Positions 19,300 through 28,092 of a stretch of 64,000 nt of DNA are shown here, in pieces. A model generated the notes under the pieces. That model worked only from the letters and a program-made list of their open reading frames with translations. It had not been told where the DNA came from and ran no database searches. Within the stretch, counting starts at the first letter, position 1, and each line of letters starts with the position of its first letter. This DNA is from Flammeovirgaceae bacterium SG7u.111 (GTDB lineage Bacteria > Bacteroidota > Bacteroidia > Cytophagales > Flammeovirgaceae): the NCBI GenBank assembly GCA_034044135.1, contig CP139021.1, positions 6,734,001 through 6,798,000 on the forward strand, written 5' to 3'. The position numbers and the translations under genes were made by a program.

Positions 19300-21876
19300 A
19301 TGATGAGACAAAAACTAATATTCACAGTATTGAGTTTGCTGTTTGCGGCACAAGTTTTCTCGCAAACTGAGACAGTAGTTAAAGGCGTAGTAGAAGATGA
19401 CGCTGGAGAACCTGTAATTGGAGCAAACGTGGTGTTGGAAGGCACTACGGTCGGTACCATCACAGATATTGATGGTAAGTTTAGTTTGAAGTTAACTGAA
19501 GGTGGCAAGCAAACATTGACCATTTCATTTATAGGTTTCAAGTCGGTATCTATTCCTTTGGACCTAAAAGGTGGTACGTTCGAGACAGGTACTCTTTCTT
19601 TGGAATCTGAGGCTATCGGACTTGCAGAAGTACAAGTTTTAGCTTCGGTTGCAGTTGATAGGAAAACCCCGGTTGCCGTTGCGCAAATCAACTCTGTGAT
19701 GATTGCAGAGCAAGCTAGTAACCAAGAATTTCCTGAACTACTAAAATCTACGCCAGGTGTATATACAACTAAACAAGGTGGTGGATATGGTGATTCAAGA
19801 ATAACAGTAAGAGGGTTTAATGACCAAAACGTAGCTGTAATGATCAACGGTATTCCTGTGAATGACATGGAAAACGGAAGTATTTACTGGTCTAACTGGG
19901 CAGGCTTAACTGATGTGACCGAATCTATGCAAGTGCAAAGAGGATTGGGAGCTGCAAAAGTAGCCGTTCCATCTATTGGCGGTACTATTAACATCCTTAC
20001 CAAAACTACAGGAGCAAAAAAAGGTGGTAATATTTTTTACGGCACAGGTAACGACGGTTATGAAAAATTAGGTCTTACTTTATCTACAGGATTGATGGAG
20101 AACGGATGGGCTGTCTCTGTTTCCGGTTCTAAAGTAGAAGGTAACGGATATGTAGAAGGTACAGGTTTTGAAGGTTACAACTACTTTTTCAATGTAACTA
20201 AGCAAATCAATAAGTCACACATCTTGTCTTTAACAGGCTTTGGTGCTCCACAAAAACACGGTCAAAGAGTGAGAGCACAAACCATAGAAGATTATAGAAA
20301 CGCCCCTCAAGGAATAAAATGGAATGAGACTTGGGGTTATAAAAATGGTCAAGAAACTTATTACGAAGACAACTTCTACCATAAACCTCAATTCTCTTTG
20401 AACCACTACTGGACTATCAACAGCAAGTCTGAATTATCAACTGCTCTTTATATGTCATTTGGCACTGGTGGTGGGGGTGGTACCTACGGTGATTGGTCGC
20501 CTGCATATGAAGCAAGATCTAAATATGAGCCCTTGGATCTTGATGTATTGGTAGACGTCAACAAAGACCCACAATACCTAGGAAATTCACAAGCATTTAT
20601 GAGGGCTTCAAGAAATGACCACAAGTGGTTTGGTGCATTATCAACTTATACCAACCAGATCACAAGTAATTTCAACCTATTAGCGGGAATTGACTTGAGG
20701 CATTATGTAGGTTCTCACTTCTATGAAGTTACAGATCTACTTGGAGGCGAGTATGTGTTGGACAACTCAGATATCAACAATCCAAATAGATTGTTGAATG
20801 TTGGTGATAAATTCAACTACAACAATGATGGCGTTGTAAACTGGACAGGAGTTTTCCTTCAAGGAGAATATAGTCAAGGTAAATTGGATGCATTTGCAAC
20901 AGTCTCTCTTTCAAATACTGGATACAAAAGGATTGACTATTTCAACTATTTAGATTCTGATCCATTGCAAGAAACTGACTTTGCAAACTTCTTCGGGTAC
21001 CAAGTGAAAGGTGGAGCTAACTACAATTTAACTCAAAACCATAACATTTTTGTAAATGTTGGCTTTTTTGAAAAAGCACCTGACTTTGACGGCGTGTACT
21101 TGAACAATGACCAATTTGTGAATGACGCAGTAGAAAACCAAAAAATCTTGTCGTACGAACTTGGATATGGTTATAGAAGCGAGGTATTTAACGCTAACGT
21201 CAACCTTTACCGTACTTCTTGGTTAGACCGTACATTAACCGAATCATTCTCGCCAACTGAAAACGATCCTGATACTCCTGAAGACGAAAGAGACTTGATC
21301 TATAATGCAAGTTTACTTGGAGTAGATGCCTTACACCAAGGTTTGGAAATTGACTTTGTCTACAAGCCTGTTGAAAAACTTACAATTAATGGTATGGTTT
21401 CTCTTGGAGACTGGAAATGGTCAAATGATGTAGATGGACAGTATATTTTAGATGAGAACCAAGATACAGTTGGTGTGTTTGATAAACTATACATCGGCGG
21501 CTTGAAAGTAGGTGACGTTGCACAACACACCTATGCACTAGGTGCATCTTACGAGCCATTTAAAGGGCTTAAGCTTAATGTGAAAGGTAATTACTTTGAC
21601 AAACTATTTGCAGAATATGATCCTATCAACCGAACTACAGCTCCTGAGGGTGGAGTGACTCAGCAACCTCTTGAGCTCCCAAGCTATATGACAATAGATG
21701 CTTTTGCTAGATTCGATTTCCCATTGGGCAATATAAATGCCACTTTACTGGGGAATGTAAATAACCTTCTCGATACAGAATACATAGCAGAGGGAACGGA
21801 TAGTTCAATTGATAGAACTCAAGTGTATTACGGTTTCGGAAGGACATATACCATTTCCTTGAAATTGAAATTTTAA
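19300..21876 (+). CDS. TonB-dependent outer-membrane receptor (non-SusC type)
   Basis: At 858 residues, it has a signal peptide (about 1-21), a carboxypeptidase-regulatory-like domain (about 24-112), a plug domain (about 140-235, with SRITVRGFNDQNVAVMINGI) and a barrel ending in LKLKF. No SusD follows; instead a small lipoprotein gene starts 34 nt downstream. The receptor should take up a ligand too large or rare for porins. The secreted endonuclease I four genes along suggests DNA fragments or nucleotides, but the sequence alone cannot rule out iron complexes or peptides. Confidence 0.9.
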   Translation: MMRQKLIFTVLSLLFAAQVFSQTETVVKGVVEDDAGEPVIGANVVLEGTTVGTITDIDGKFSLKLTEGGKQTLTISFIGFKSVSIPLDLKGGTFETGTLSLESEAIGLAEVQVLASVAVDRKTPVAVAQINSVMIAEQASNQEFPELLKSTPGVYTTKQGGGYGDSRITVRGFNDQNVAVMINGIPVNDMENGSIYWSNWAGLTDVTESMQVQRGLGAAKVAVPSIGGTINILTKTTGAKKGGNIFYGTGNDGYEKLGLTLSTGLMENGWAVSVSGSKVEGNGYVEGTGFEGYNYFFNVTKQINKSHILSLTGFGAPQKHGQRVRAQTIEDYRNAPQGIKWNETWGYKNGQETYYEDNFYHKPQFSLNHYWTINSKSELSTALYMSFGTGGGGGTYGDWSPAYEARSKYEPLDLDVLVDVNKDPQYLGNSQAFMRASRNDHKWFGALSTYTNQITSNFNLLAGIDLRHYVGSHFYEVTDLLGGEYVLDNSDINNPNRLLNVGDKFNYNNDGVVNWTGVFLQGEYSQGKLDAFATVSLSNTGYKRIDYFNYLDSDPLQETDFANFFGYQVKGGANYNLTQNHNIFVNVGFFEKAPDFDGVYLNNDQFVNDAVENQKILSYELGYGYRSEVFNANVNLYRTSWLDRTLTESFSPTENDPDTPEDERDLIYNASLLGVDALHQGLEIDFVYKPVEKLTINGMVSLGDWKWSNDVDGQYILDENQDTVGVFDKLYIGGLKVGDVAQHTYALGASYEPFKGLKLNVKGNYFDKLFAEYDPINRTTAPEGGVTQQPLELPSYMTIDAFARFDFPLGNINATLLGNVNNLLDTEYIAEGTDSSIDRTQVYYGFGRTYTISLKLKF

Positions 21877-21910
21877 TTGAATAAAGTGACTATTTATTTA
21901 AAGAGAAAAG

Positions 21911-23032
21911 ATGAAAAATACATATAAAATATTGTTAGCATTCACACTGCTTTCATTGTTTGCTTGTGATCCCCTCAAAGACACATATGATGAACTCGAT
22001 CAGGCTAATACTGGTCTTGTAAAGGATATTACTTATACCTTGACAGAAGATGACTATGAGCTAGTTGATAAATCTTACGGTAACTTCAACAATGAGGAGG
22101 AAGCAAAAGAGCTGACCCCAAAAATTCTAGCAGAAACTTTTGCTTATTTTGGAGCAGGTTCAACAGCGTTGATTACTTATGACATTTACAACGGAAGCTC
22201 ACCTTACCTATCTGGTGATGCTGAAGAAGTAACTGTATCTGAAGATGAGTACCTTAGCTTAGGCTACACTTATAAAAACTTCGATGATTTGGAAGCTGAT
22301 CTGCCTAAATACGCTGCCTTCAAATTCCCAGATGCAAGTACTGGCACCTACGCTGACGTTACGCACGATTACTACAATGGCTCTTATACTGAAAGAGACG
22401 TAGTAAGCAGGGTAGTTAAAACTGCTGCATACGGATGGAAATACACTTACGAACTAGATAGTGATTTGTATAAAGATTTCTTTGAAGAACCATTCAGCAA
22501 TTTTAGCAATACGGATGAGGCAGAGGAAAAAATCCCTGTTTATCTCCCTACTTGGTTCAAATTTGCTGAAGCAGGTGATGATGTATTGGTTCAGTACATT
22601 TATTATGACGGTGGAGTAATTGAAGATTTGGCACATTACACTTTTGACGGAAGCAACTGGGTATTATACGGAGATGCTTTCCAAGTAACAAGTAGCCAGT
22701 TAAGCTTTGGCTTTAACGGAAGTGAGTGGATTCCTGACAATACTATCAAAGTTAAACTTGAATATCCTGATTACCAAGCTATTGGAACTGCTACTGCAGC
22801 TTCTAACCCTGCAGGTTCGGCAAGTATACTGTCTTACAGTAACTTTGATATTTCTCTGTGGAGCAGCTCAGAAATTTTTGACGCAATTACTGCTCATTTA
22901 GAAGATATTTATCCAGACACAGAAGAAGGTCAAAAGTACTTGGTTACCTACGATACATGGGAACCAGGAAATGGCGTAGCTACTTTGTATGTGATATACA
23001 ATGGAACAGAATATATTCTATTTGAAGAATAG
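21911..23032 (+). CDS. Lipoprotein built from four repeat modules
   Basis: This 373-residue lipoprotein (LFAC, Cys19) is of a family I do not recognise. Its body is made of four related units at about 42-95, 107-157, 179-234 and 285-365. Each runs from an acidic E/D-D-x-Y start through an NF or similar turn and a helix ending before a proline, to a closing beta segment such as TYDIYNG, THDYYNG, YIYYDG or YVIYNG. It is strongly acidic. Directly after a TonB receptor gene, it probably serves as that receptor's surface binding partner in place of SusD. A terminator at 23051-23087 follows. Confidence 0.75.
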   Translation: MKNTYKILLAFTLLSLFACDPLKDTYDELDQANTGLVKDITYTLTEDDYELVDKSYGNFNNEEEAKELTPKILAETFAYFGAGSTALITYDIYNGSSPYLSGDAEEVTVSEDEYLSLGYTYKNFDDLEADLPKYAAFKFPDASTGTYADVTHDYYNGSYTERDVVSRVVKTAAYGWKYTYELDSDLYKDFFEEPFSNFSNTDEAEEKIPVYLPTWFKFAEAGDDVLVQYIYYDGGVIEDLAHYTFDGSNWVLYGDAFQVTSSQLSFGFNGSEWIPDNTIKVKLEYPDYQAIGTATAASNPAGSASILSYSNFDISLWSSSEIFDAITAHLEDIYPDTEEGQKYLVTYDTWEPGNGVATLYVIYNGTEYILFEE

Positions 23033-23050
23033 TAAGTTTATTATATAATC

Positions 23051-23087
23051 AAAACCCCTAGTATAGTTAAATATGCTGGGGGTTTTT
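23051..23087 (+). terminator. Terminator after the repeat lipoprotein gene
   Basis: AACCCC...AGTATA (from 23053) pairs with TATGCTGGGGGTT, with G-U pairs, around a short A/T loop, and is followed by TTTTT at 23083-23087. Confidence 0.75.
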
Positions 23088-23111
23088 CGTTTAAAACAAA
23101 GTACTAAATCA

Positions 23112-23528
23112 ATGCAAAAACTACCGTTTCTTACCCTAGTGTTAACATTTTTTTGTTACCAAGTAAATGCACAATTCATTCCTAAAAAAGGGAGTTTTCC
23201 CAAAGCAGAAGACTCATATTACTATCAAAAGAAAATTGAAAATAGTTTTCATGATGATTCAGAGACTCTTTACGAGTTGATAGACTGTATTAGAGTACAA
23301 ATCCGTACAGTCAGGCAAAAGTTCAGTAACATACAATTGAGCCCTGATTATAGTATTCCAATATTTCTCGATGATTTATTTATTCTAAACATAGACAGTT
23401 TGAAATCGGTCTCACTAGACGAGATAGAATCAATTACAATAGATTATAATTCAAGACGAGTGGGAATTGGGTCACAATCCATTTTTGGTGTAGTGGAGAT
23501 CGAAACGTACAAAAAGAAGGAGGATTGA
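23112..23528 (+). CDS. Short secreted protein resembling part of a TonB plug domain
   Basis: I start at 23112, giving 138 residues that begin with a clean signal peptide ending NAQ (residue 21). A frame open from 23073 would start inside the terminator hairpin. The family is not one I know. Residues 84-134 resemble the second half of a TonB receptor plug: a short acidic turn, then DEIESITIDY, then a glycine-rich turn and FGVVEIETYKK, much as in the SusC plug of this window. No barrel follows. It lies between the repeat lipoprotein and the endonuclease gene, so it may be an accessory periplasmic protein of the same locus or a relic. Confidence 0.6.
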   Translation: MQKLPFLTLVLTFFCYQVNAQFIPKKGSFPKAEDSYYYQKKIENSFHDDSETLYELIDCIRVQIRTVRQKFSNIQLSPDYSIPIFLDDLFILNIDSLKSVSLDEIESITIDYNSRRVGIGSQSIFGVVEIETYKKKED

Positions 23529-23599
23529 TAAAAAAGTTTTTTTACCATCAACTAGGAAATTAAAGACTTGAAACGATACATTTATATTTTTCAAAGCTT

Positions 23600-25558
23600 A
23601 TGATACAATTAAGAATACTAACAACATTATTTTTTTTAGCATCATTTTACGGCTCATTTGCCCAAATCCCAGCTAACTACTACGATGGCACTGAAGGGCT
23701 AACGGGGGATGCTCTAAAACTCAAACTTCACAGCATCATTCGTGACCATAAGGTTTTCACTTATTCGGAGGTGAAAGATGCTATAAGAAACCTTGATGAA
23801 GACCCCAACAATTCTGACAATATCATTTTATTCTATAAAGGAACTTCTATCCATAAACAGAGCTTTGCAACTAACAACGAGCCTGATTTTTGGAACAGGG
23901 AGCATACCTGGCCCAAATCCCACGGTTTTGCCGAAGAGTCAGACACTGCCTACACAGATTTCCACAACCTTACCCCATCCGACGCAACCGTAAACAGTTC
24001 AAAAAGCAACAAGGATTTTAACGATGTTCCCAATACTTCGGAATATGCAGAAGGCGAAGCAGAAGACACCTATACCGATGAAGACTTTTGGGACCCAAGA
24101 GATGACAAAAAAGGCGACGTAGCTCGTATTCTTTTTTATATGGCTACAAGGTACGAAGGCAGTGCAAGAGACCTTGAGCTGGTAAATCGTATCAGCCATA
24201 GTGGTGATCCTGAAATAGGCGTATTGTTTACCATGCTCCAATGGCATAAACAAGATCCGGTGAGCGATGAAGAAAAAGCTAGAAACGAAGGCATATATGG
24301 ATACCAAGGAAACAGAAATCCTTTTGTAGACCACCCTGAGTGGGTTGCAGAAATATGGGGAGGGACTACATCTCCATTGAGTATTTTAAACACAGCGTCT
24401 TTCAACCAAGATTTTGGAACGGTAGCAGCAGGGTCTTCTTTAGAGCAGGTCTACAAATTGAATGCGTACCAACTAGAAGACGATATCACTGTCAGCGTAG
24501 ATGCTCCTTTTGCCCTTTCTACAGACAACAGCAATTGGGCAAATACCATCAACTTAGTTCACTCGGAAAATGATAGCTCTGAAGTTTTTGATATCTACAT
24601 AAGGTTTGCCCCTACAGAGGTCAATGGTGAAAGTTATACTGCTGAAGTTTTGCATAGCTCCATTAATATGGGAACAGTCAGCTTATCTGTAACGGGAACA
24701 GAAGGAACGCAAACGTTGATGACCATCGAAGAAGCTCGGCAAAAGGGCGATGGAGAAGCGGTGTATGTATCAGGTGTAGTGATAGATGCGGGAAATAACA
24801 GCTCGGATAATAGAGTGATTTATGATGGAACAGCAGGTATTGTAGTTAGAAGTTTCGATAATGGAAATGAATCAGCCAACCTTTCATTAGGTGACAGTAT
24901 TTTGGTAAAAGGACTTTTAGATGATTACAATAACCTTTTAGAAATAGCCCAGTCGCCTATTACTATTGAAATATTGAAACAAAATGCTACACTTCCAGAA
25001 CCTCAAGAAGTAACCATAAGTGATATTGGTGAAACATTAGAGTCTGAATTGGTCATTATCAAAAATGTAAGTTTTGTGAATACAGGTGGTACATTTGCTG
25101 GTGGAGGTTCAGCAGGCAACTTCACCGTGACAGATGGGACAAATAATCTTATCCTCAGAATAGGCTCATCAGAGCACCCACTTGTAGGCTCTGAAATTCC
25201 CGAAGGAAAATACGACATCACCGGTTTTGTAGGGCAGTTCTACAATGACTACCAACTTTCCCCAAGAACAGTTGAAGACTTGGTAGAAGTCGAGGACGAT
25301 GTAACAGGGCTATTCGATGATTATGATCCTCTTTTCACGGTTTACCCCAACCCTACAACGGGTTCTGTTTACTTCGCTGACTTATTGCCAAACGAAAACT
25401 ATACTTTCACCATCTATAACCTTACGGGCAAGGCATTTGGAAAACTTCAAAAGTTAACCAGCAACAAAATAGATTTGAGCCATTTGCAGAAAGGAATTTA
25501 TTTTGTGAAGCTGGTAGGAAAAAATACGAACACAAGTATTAAAATTATAAAAGAATAA
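23600..25558 (+). CDS. Secreted endonuclease I with OB-like and T9SS sorting domains
   Basis: This 652-residue protein has a signal peptide (ending FAQ, about residue 22). The endonuclease I (EndA/NucM, beta-beta-alpha metal) domain spans about 24-255 with its hallmarks: NREHTWPKS (99-107), DFHNLTPSD (120-128), GDVARILFYMATRY (172-185) and RNPFVDHPEW (239-248). A sandwich domain follows at about 262-370, then a DUF5689/OB-like region (about 373-560). The last 80 residues or so form a type IX secretion sorting domain that begins VYPNPTTG. The enzyme should be displayed at or released from the cell surface and cut DNA or RNA non-specifically. With the upstream receptor genes it suggests use of environmental nucleic acid. 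Confidence 0.93.
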   Translation: MIQLRILTTLFFLASFYGSFAQIPANYYDGTEGLTGDALKLKLHSIIRDHKVFTYSEVKDAIRNLDEDPNNSDNIILFYKGTSIHKQSFATNNEPDFWNREHTWPKSHGFAEESDTAYTDFHNLTPSDATVNSSKSNKDFNDVPNTSEYAEGEAEDTYTDEDFWDPRDDKKGDVARILFYMATRYEGSARDLELVNRISHSGDPEIGVLFTMLQWHKQDPVSDEEKARNEGIYGYQGNRNPFVDHPEWVAEIWGGTTSPLSILNTASFNQDFGTVAAGSSLEQVYKLNAYQLEDDITVSVDAPFALSTDNSNWANTINLVHSENDSSEVFDIYIRFAPTEVNGESYTAEVLHSSINMGTVSLSVTGTEGTQTLMTIEEARQKGDGEAVYVSGVVIDAGNNSSDNRVIYDGTAGIVVRSFDNGNESANLSLGDSILVKGLLDDYNNLLEIAQSPITIEILKQNATLPEPQEVTISDIGETLESELVIIKNVSFVNTGGTFAGGGSAGNFTVTDGTNNLILRIGSSEHPLVGSEIPEGKYDITGFVGQFYNDYQLSPRTVEDLVEVEDDVTGLFDDYDPLFTVYPNPTTGSVYFADLLPNENYTFTIYNLTGKAFGKLQKLTSNKIDLSHLQKGIYFVKLVGKNTNTSIKIIKE

Positions 25559-25591
25559 GGAATCCAAAAGCTCCTATTTGACTCTTTTACT

Positions 25592-25633
25592 ACCCACAAG
25601 CAAGATCACAAAAGCTTGTGGGTTTTCTTTTTT
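25592..25633 (+). terminator. Terminator after the endonuclease gene
   Basis: ACCCACAAGC (25592-25601) pairs perfectly with GCTTGTGGGT (25614-25623), followed by a T-rich run. Confidence 0.88.
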
Positions 25634-25750
25634 TGAAGGACTTTGTACCGAACCTCGAAAAGGATTTAACAGTTTGGCCATGTATCTTTACAAAATACAC
25701 TCAATTGTGTATAAATTTGACCGAACAAGGAAGAGTAAGAAGTGAAATTT

Positions 25751-26698
25751 ATGCGAGCACCGCAAATCTCTATAGTAGTCCCCCTTTTTAATGAATCTGA
25801 AAGTTTCCCTTTCCTCATAGAACGGTTAGGGAAGCTGATGGACAAATGTGAGGACAGCGTGGAAGTGGTGCTGGTAAACGATGGAAGCCACGATAATACG
25901 GGAAGCCTCATCAGGCAAGTTGCTCTTTTGGACGAACGCTACCAAGGGGTGCTCTTGGCAAGGCATTATGGGCATCAAATAGCGTTGAGTGCGGGCATAG
26001 AAAAAGCGGCCGGCAGCCAAGCAATTATGGTAATAGATGCCGATTTGCAAGACCCTCCCGAAATGCTTTTTCCTTTTTATGAGGAAATAAAAAAAGGAGC
26101 GGACGTAGTGTATGGAGTAGGGCAAATCCGAAAAGACGAAGGGTGGTTCAAACGAAATAGCTCTTTCCTTTTTTACAGGGTTCTTCGCACCATCTCTCAA
26201 ATAAATATCCCTTACGACAGTGCCGATTTTTGCATGATAAGCCGAAGGGTAGCCGATATTTTGAAGAAAATACCTGAAAAGGAAAAATTTATGCGAGGGC
26301 TTAGGGCTTGGGTTGGGCTTAATCAAGTTGGGCTACCTTATGTAAGGGAACAGCGGGTAGCAGGCAAAACCAAATACAGCCTAAAAAAAATGGTAAAGCT
26401 AGCCATGAATGGCCTGCTCGGTTTTAGCGATTTCCCTGTAAAATTCCTCTCTTTTTTGGGAGCGACTTCTTTAGTAGGTAGTTTTGCCTACTTATTAATA
26501 ATTTCACTTACCAACATATCTTTCAACACCAACACCTTTCTCCTTCTATTTCTTTCTGGAATCCAATTATTGGCAATGAGCCTGCTGGGTGCGTACTTGT
26601 TACGAATTTTCAATCAAGTAAACGGAAGACCAACCTACATAATCGAAGAACATATATTTACAGAGGAAAAACAGTATTCAACAAATGACAAAAGCTGA
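25751..26698 (+). CDS. Membrane GT2 glycosyltransferase (GtrB/DPM1-like)
   Basis: I prefer the ATG at 25751 over a GTG three codons upstream (315 residues). The GT-A catalytic domain has the family VNDGSHDNT and DADLQDPPE motifs (nucleotide-sugar and metal binding). Two membrane segments lie near the C terminus (about 228-250 and 260-282). This layout matches polyprenyl-phosphate hexosyltransferases such as GtrB and dolichyl-phosphate mannose synthase, which load a sugar on an undecaprenyl carrier at the inner membrane. The acceptor and sugar are not deducible. Its end overlaps the start of guaD by 14 nt, so the two are translated from one message. Confidence 0.88.
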   Translation: MRAPQISIVVPLFNESESFPFLIERLGKLMDKCEDSVEVVLVNDGSHDNTGSLIRQVALLDERYQGVLLARHYGHQIALSAGIEKAAGSQAIMVIDADLQDPPEMLFPFYEEIKKGADVVYGVGQIRKDEGWFKRNSSFLFYRVLRTISQINIPYDSADFCMISRRVADILKKIPEKEKFMRGLRAWVGLNQVGLPYVREQRVAGKTKYSLKKMVKLAMNGLLGFSDFPVKFLSFLGATSLVGSFAYLLIISLTNISFNTNTFLLLFLSGIQLLAMSLLGAYLLRIFNQVNGRPTYIIEEHIFTEEKQYSTNDKS

Positions 26699-27161
26699 AC
26701 ATAGCAAATTTTTGAAGGAAGCTATCAACTTAGCGCAGGAAGGAATGAACATAGGCGGAGGTCCTTTTGGCGCAGTGGTGGTAAAAGATGGGAAAATCAT
26801 AGGGAGAGGGAACAATAAGGTAACGTCCACTCACGACCCTACTGCCCATGCCGAAGTAATGGCGATACGTAATGCCTGCCAAACCTTGGGCGACTTCCAA
26901 CTTACCGATGCGGTAATTTATACTAGTTGCGAACCTTGCCCCATGTGCTTGGGCGCTATTTATTGGTCGAGGTTGGAAAAAATCTATTACGCTTGCACTC
27001 GACAAGATGCCGCAGATTATGGCTTTGACGATGAGTTTATTTATAAAGAGATCAACATCGATCCTAGCAAACGAAGCATTCCTGCCATTCCACTCCCCAA
27101 GAGCGAGGCAATTACTATTTTCGAAAACTGGAAACAAAACGAAAACAAAACGCCCTATTAA
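26685..27161 (+). CDS. guaD: Guanine deaminase
   Basis: This 158-residue protein belongs to the cytidine-deaminase-like fold and resembles the Bacillus guanine deaminase. Zinc ligands are His55 (in HAE, with catalytic Glu57) and Cys85/Cys88 (PCPMC). The following FDDEFIYKEI stretch is typical of GuaD rather than of tRNA adenosine deaminase. It converts guanine to xanthine and ammonia in the cytoplasm. The start overlaps the upstream glycosyltransferase gene by 14 nt. The nearby thymidine kinase gene makes a small cluster of nucleobase and nucleoside salvage. Confidence 0.88.
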   Translation: MTKAEHSKFLKEAINLAQEGMNIGGGPFGAVVVKDGKIIGRGNNKVTSTHDPTAHAEVMAIRNACQTLGDFQLTDAVIYTSCEPCPMCLGAIYWSRLEKIYYACTRQDAADYGFDDEFIYKEINIDPSKRSIPAIPLPKSEAITIFENWKQNENKTPY

Positions 27162-27252
27162 CTGACCGTTTGAACGGCTTCTTTTCACTTTTTTGTACCT
27201 CAGTATTTTTTATATACCCAATAAGGCTGACCTATATTGGGCATATTATGTT

Positions 27253-27260
27253 TACTTTTG
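27253..27260 (+). promoter_or_regulatory. -7 box of the thymidine kinase gene
   Basis: TACTTTTG fits TAnnTTTG, 117 nt before the tdk start. Just upstream, CCCAATA (about 27219-27226) and TATTGGG (about 27237-27243) form an inverted repeat that could be an operator. Confidence 0.45.
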
Positions 27261-27377
27261 CAGCCCTTTAAAATTTAATAAGAAGTGATTGCATAGAATA
27301 AGAAAGGCAGCCTATTTTCCTGTAAGGAATTGGCTATCAAAGTAAATCTTGTTTTTTTAAAATAGCACTAGTGCTTT

Positions 27378-27974
27378 ATGTTTATAGAACCACAAATCCA
27401 TAGTAACCCCGAGCAACCCATTGGCTGGATAGAAGTAGTTTGCGGCTCCATGTTTTCTGGAAAAACCGAAGAATTGATCCGTAGGGTAAGAAGATCCATA
27501 ATAGCAGGGCAAGATGTCCAGATTTTCAAACCTGCCATAGACACACGCTACGATGAGGTGAACGTGGTTTCACACAACAAAAACAAACTAACCTCTATCC
27601 CACTCGAACATTCGGACAAATTACTAGACAGCTGCAACGACCACAGAGTAATTGCTGTAGATGAAGCCCAGTTTTTTGACGAAGGTCTGGTAGAAGCCTG
27701 TGTAGAACTTGCCGAAAAAGGCAAAAGGGTAATTATAAGCGGATTGGATATGGATTTTGAAGGAAAGCCATTTGGCCCTATGCCCCAGTTGATGTCTGTG
27801 GCAGAATATATTACCAAGCTCCACGCCATATGCATGAAGTGCGGCGGGGTGGCTTCTTATTCTTTCAGAAAAATAAATTCGGGGGAAAAAGTACTTTTGG
27901 GAGAGACAGAAACCTACGAGGCAAGATGCAGAAAGTGCTTTGTAGATGGTAGAAAAAAACAAAAAGAAGTTTAA
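27378..27974 (+). CDS. tdk: Thymidine kinase, type II
   Basis: The 198-residue length fits the TK1-like family. It has the P-loop GSMFSGKTEE (23-32), the catalytic Glu96 in VDEAQFF, and the structural zinc site Cys152/Cys155 with Cys184/Cys187. It phosphorylates thymidine (and deoxyuridine) with ATP, salvaging deoxynucleosides, and would fit well with DNA degradation by the upstream nuclease locus. A -7 box lies at 27253-27260, so it probably has its own promoter. Confidence 0.96.
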   Translation: MFIEPQIHSNPEQPIGWIEVVCGSMFSGKTEELIRRVRRSIIAGQDVQIFKPAIDTRYDEVNVVSHNKNKLTSIPLEHSDKLLDSCNDHRVIAVDEAQFFDEGLVEACVELAEKGKRVIISGLDMDFEGKPFGPMPQLMSVAEYITKLHAICMKCGGVASYSFRKINSGEKVLLGETETYEARCRKCFVDGRKKQKEV

Positions 27975-28010
27975 AAGCAGACTTAATCAAGAAAACTTAT
28001 TCACTCCCAG

Positions 28011-28042
28011 TTGTTTAATACAAAATATTATTCCTAAATTTG
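28011..28042 (+). promoter_or_regulatory. Promoter of rpsP
   Basis: A -33 TTG at 28011-28013 and a -7 TAAATTTG at 28035-28042 are 21 nt apart, matching the Bacteroidota sigma-A promoter layout. The rpsP start lies 50 nt after the -7 box. Confidence 0.7.
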
Positions 28043-28092
28043 CGCTCATTTTTGATGGACGTGATCCATCCTTTTCATAAACAAATAATTTT

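Noticed and set aside
23073-23111. Upstream start for the plug-like protein
   Set aside because: The codon sits inside the terminator hairpin of the preceding gene; the signal peptide begins at 23112.
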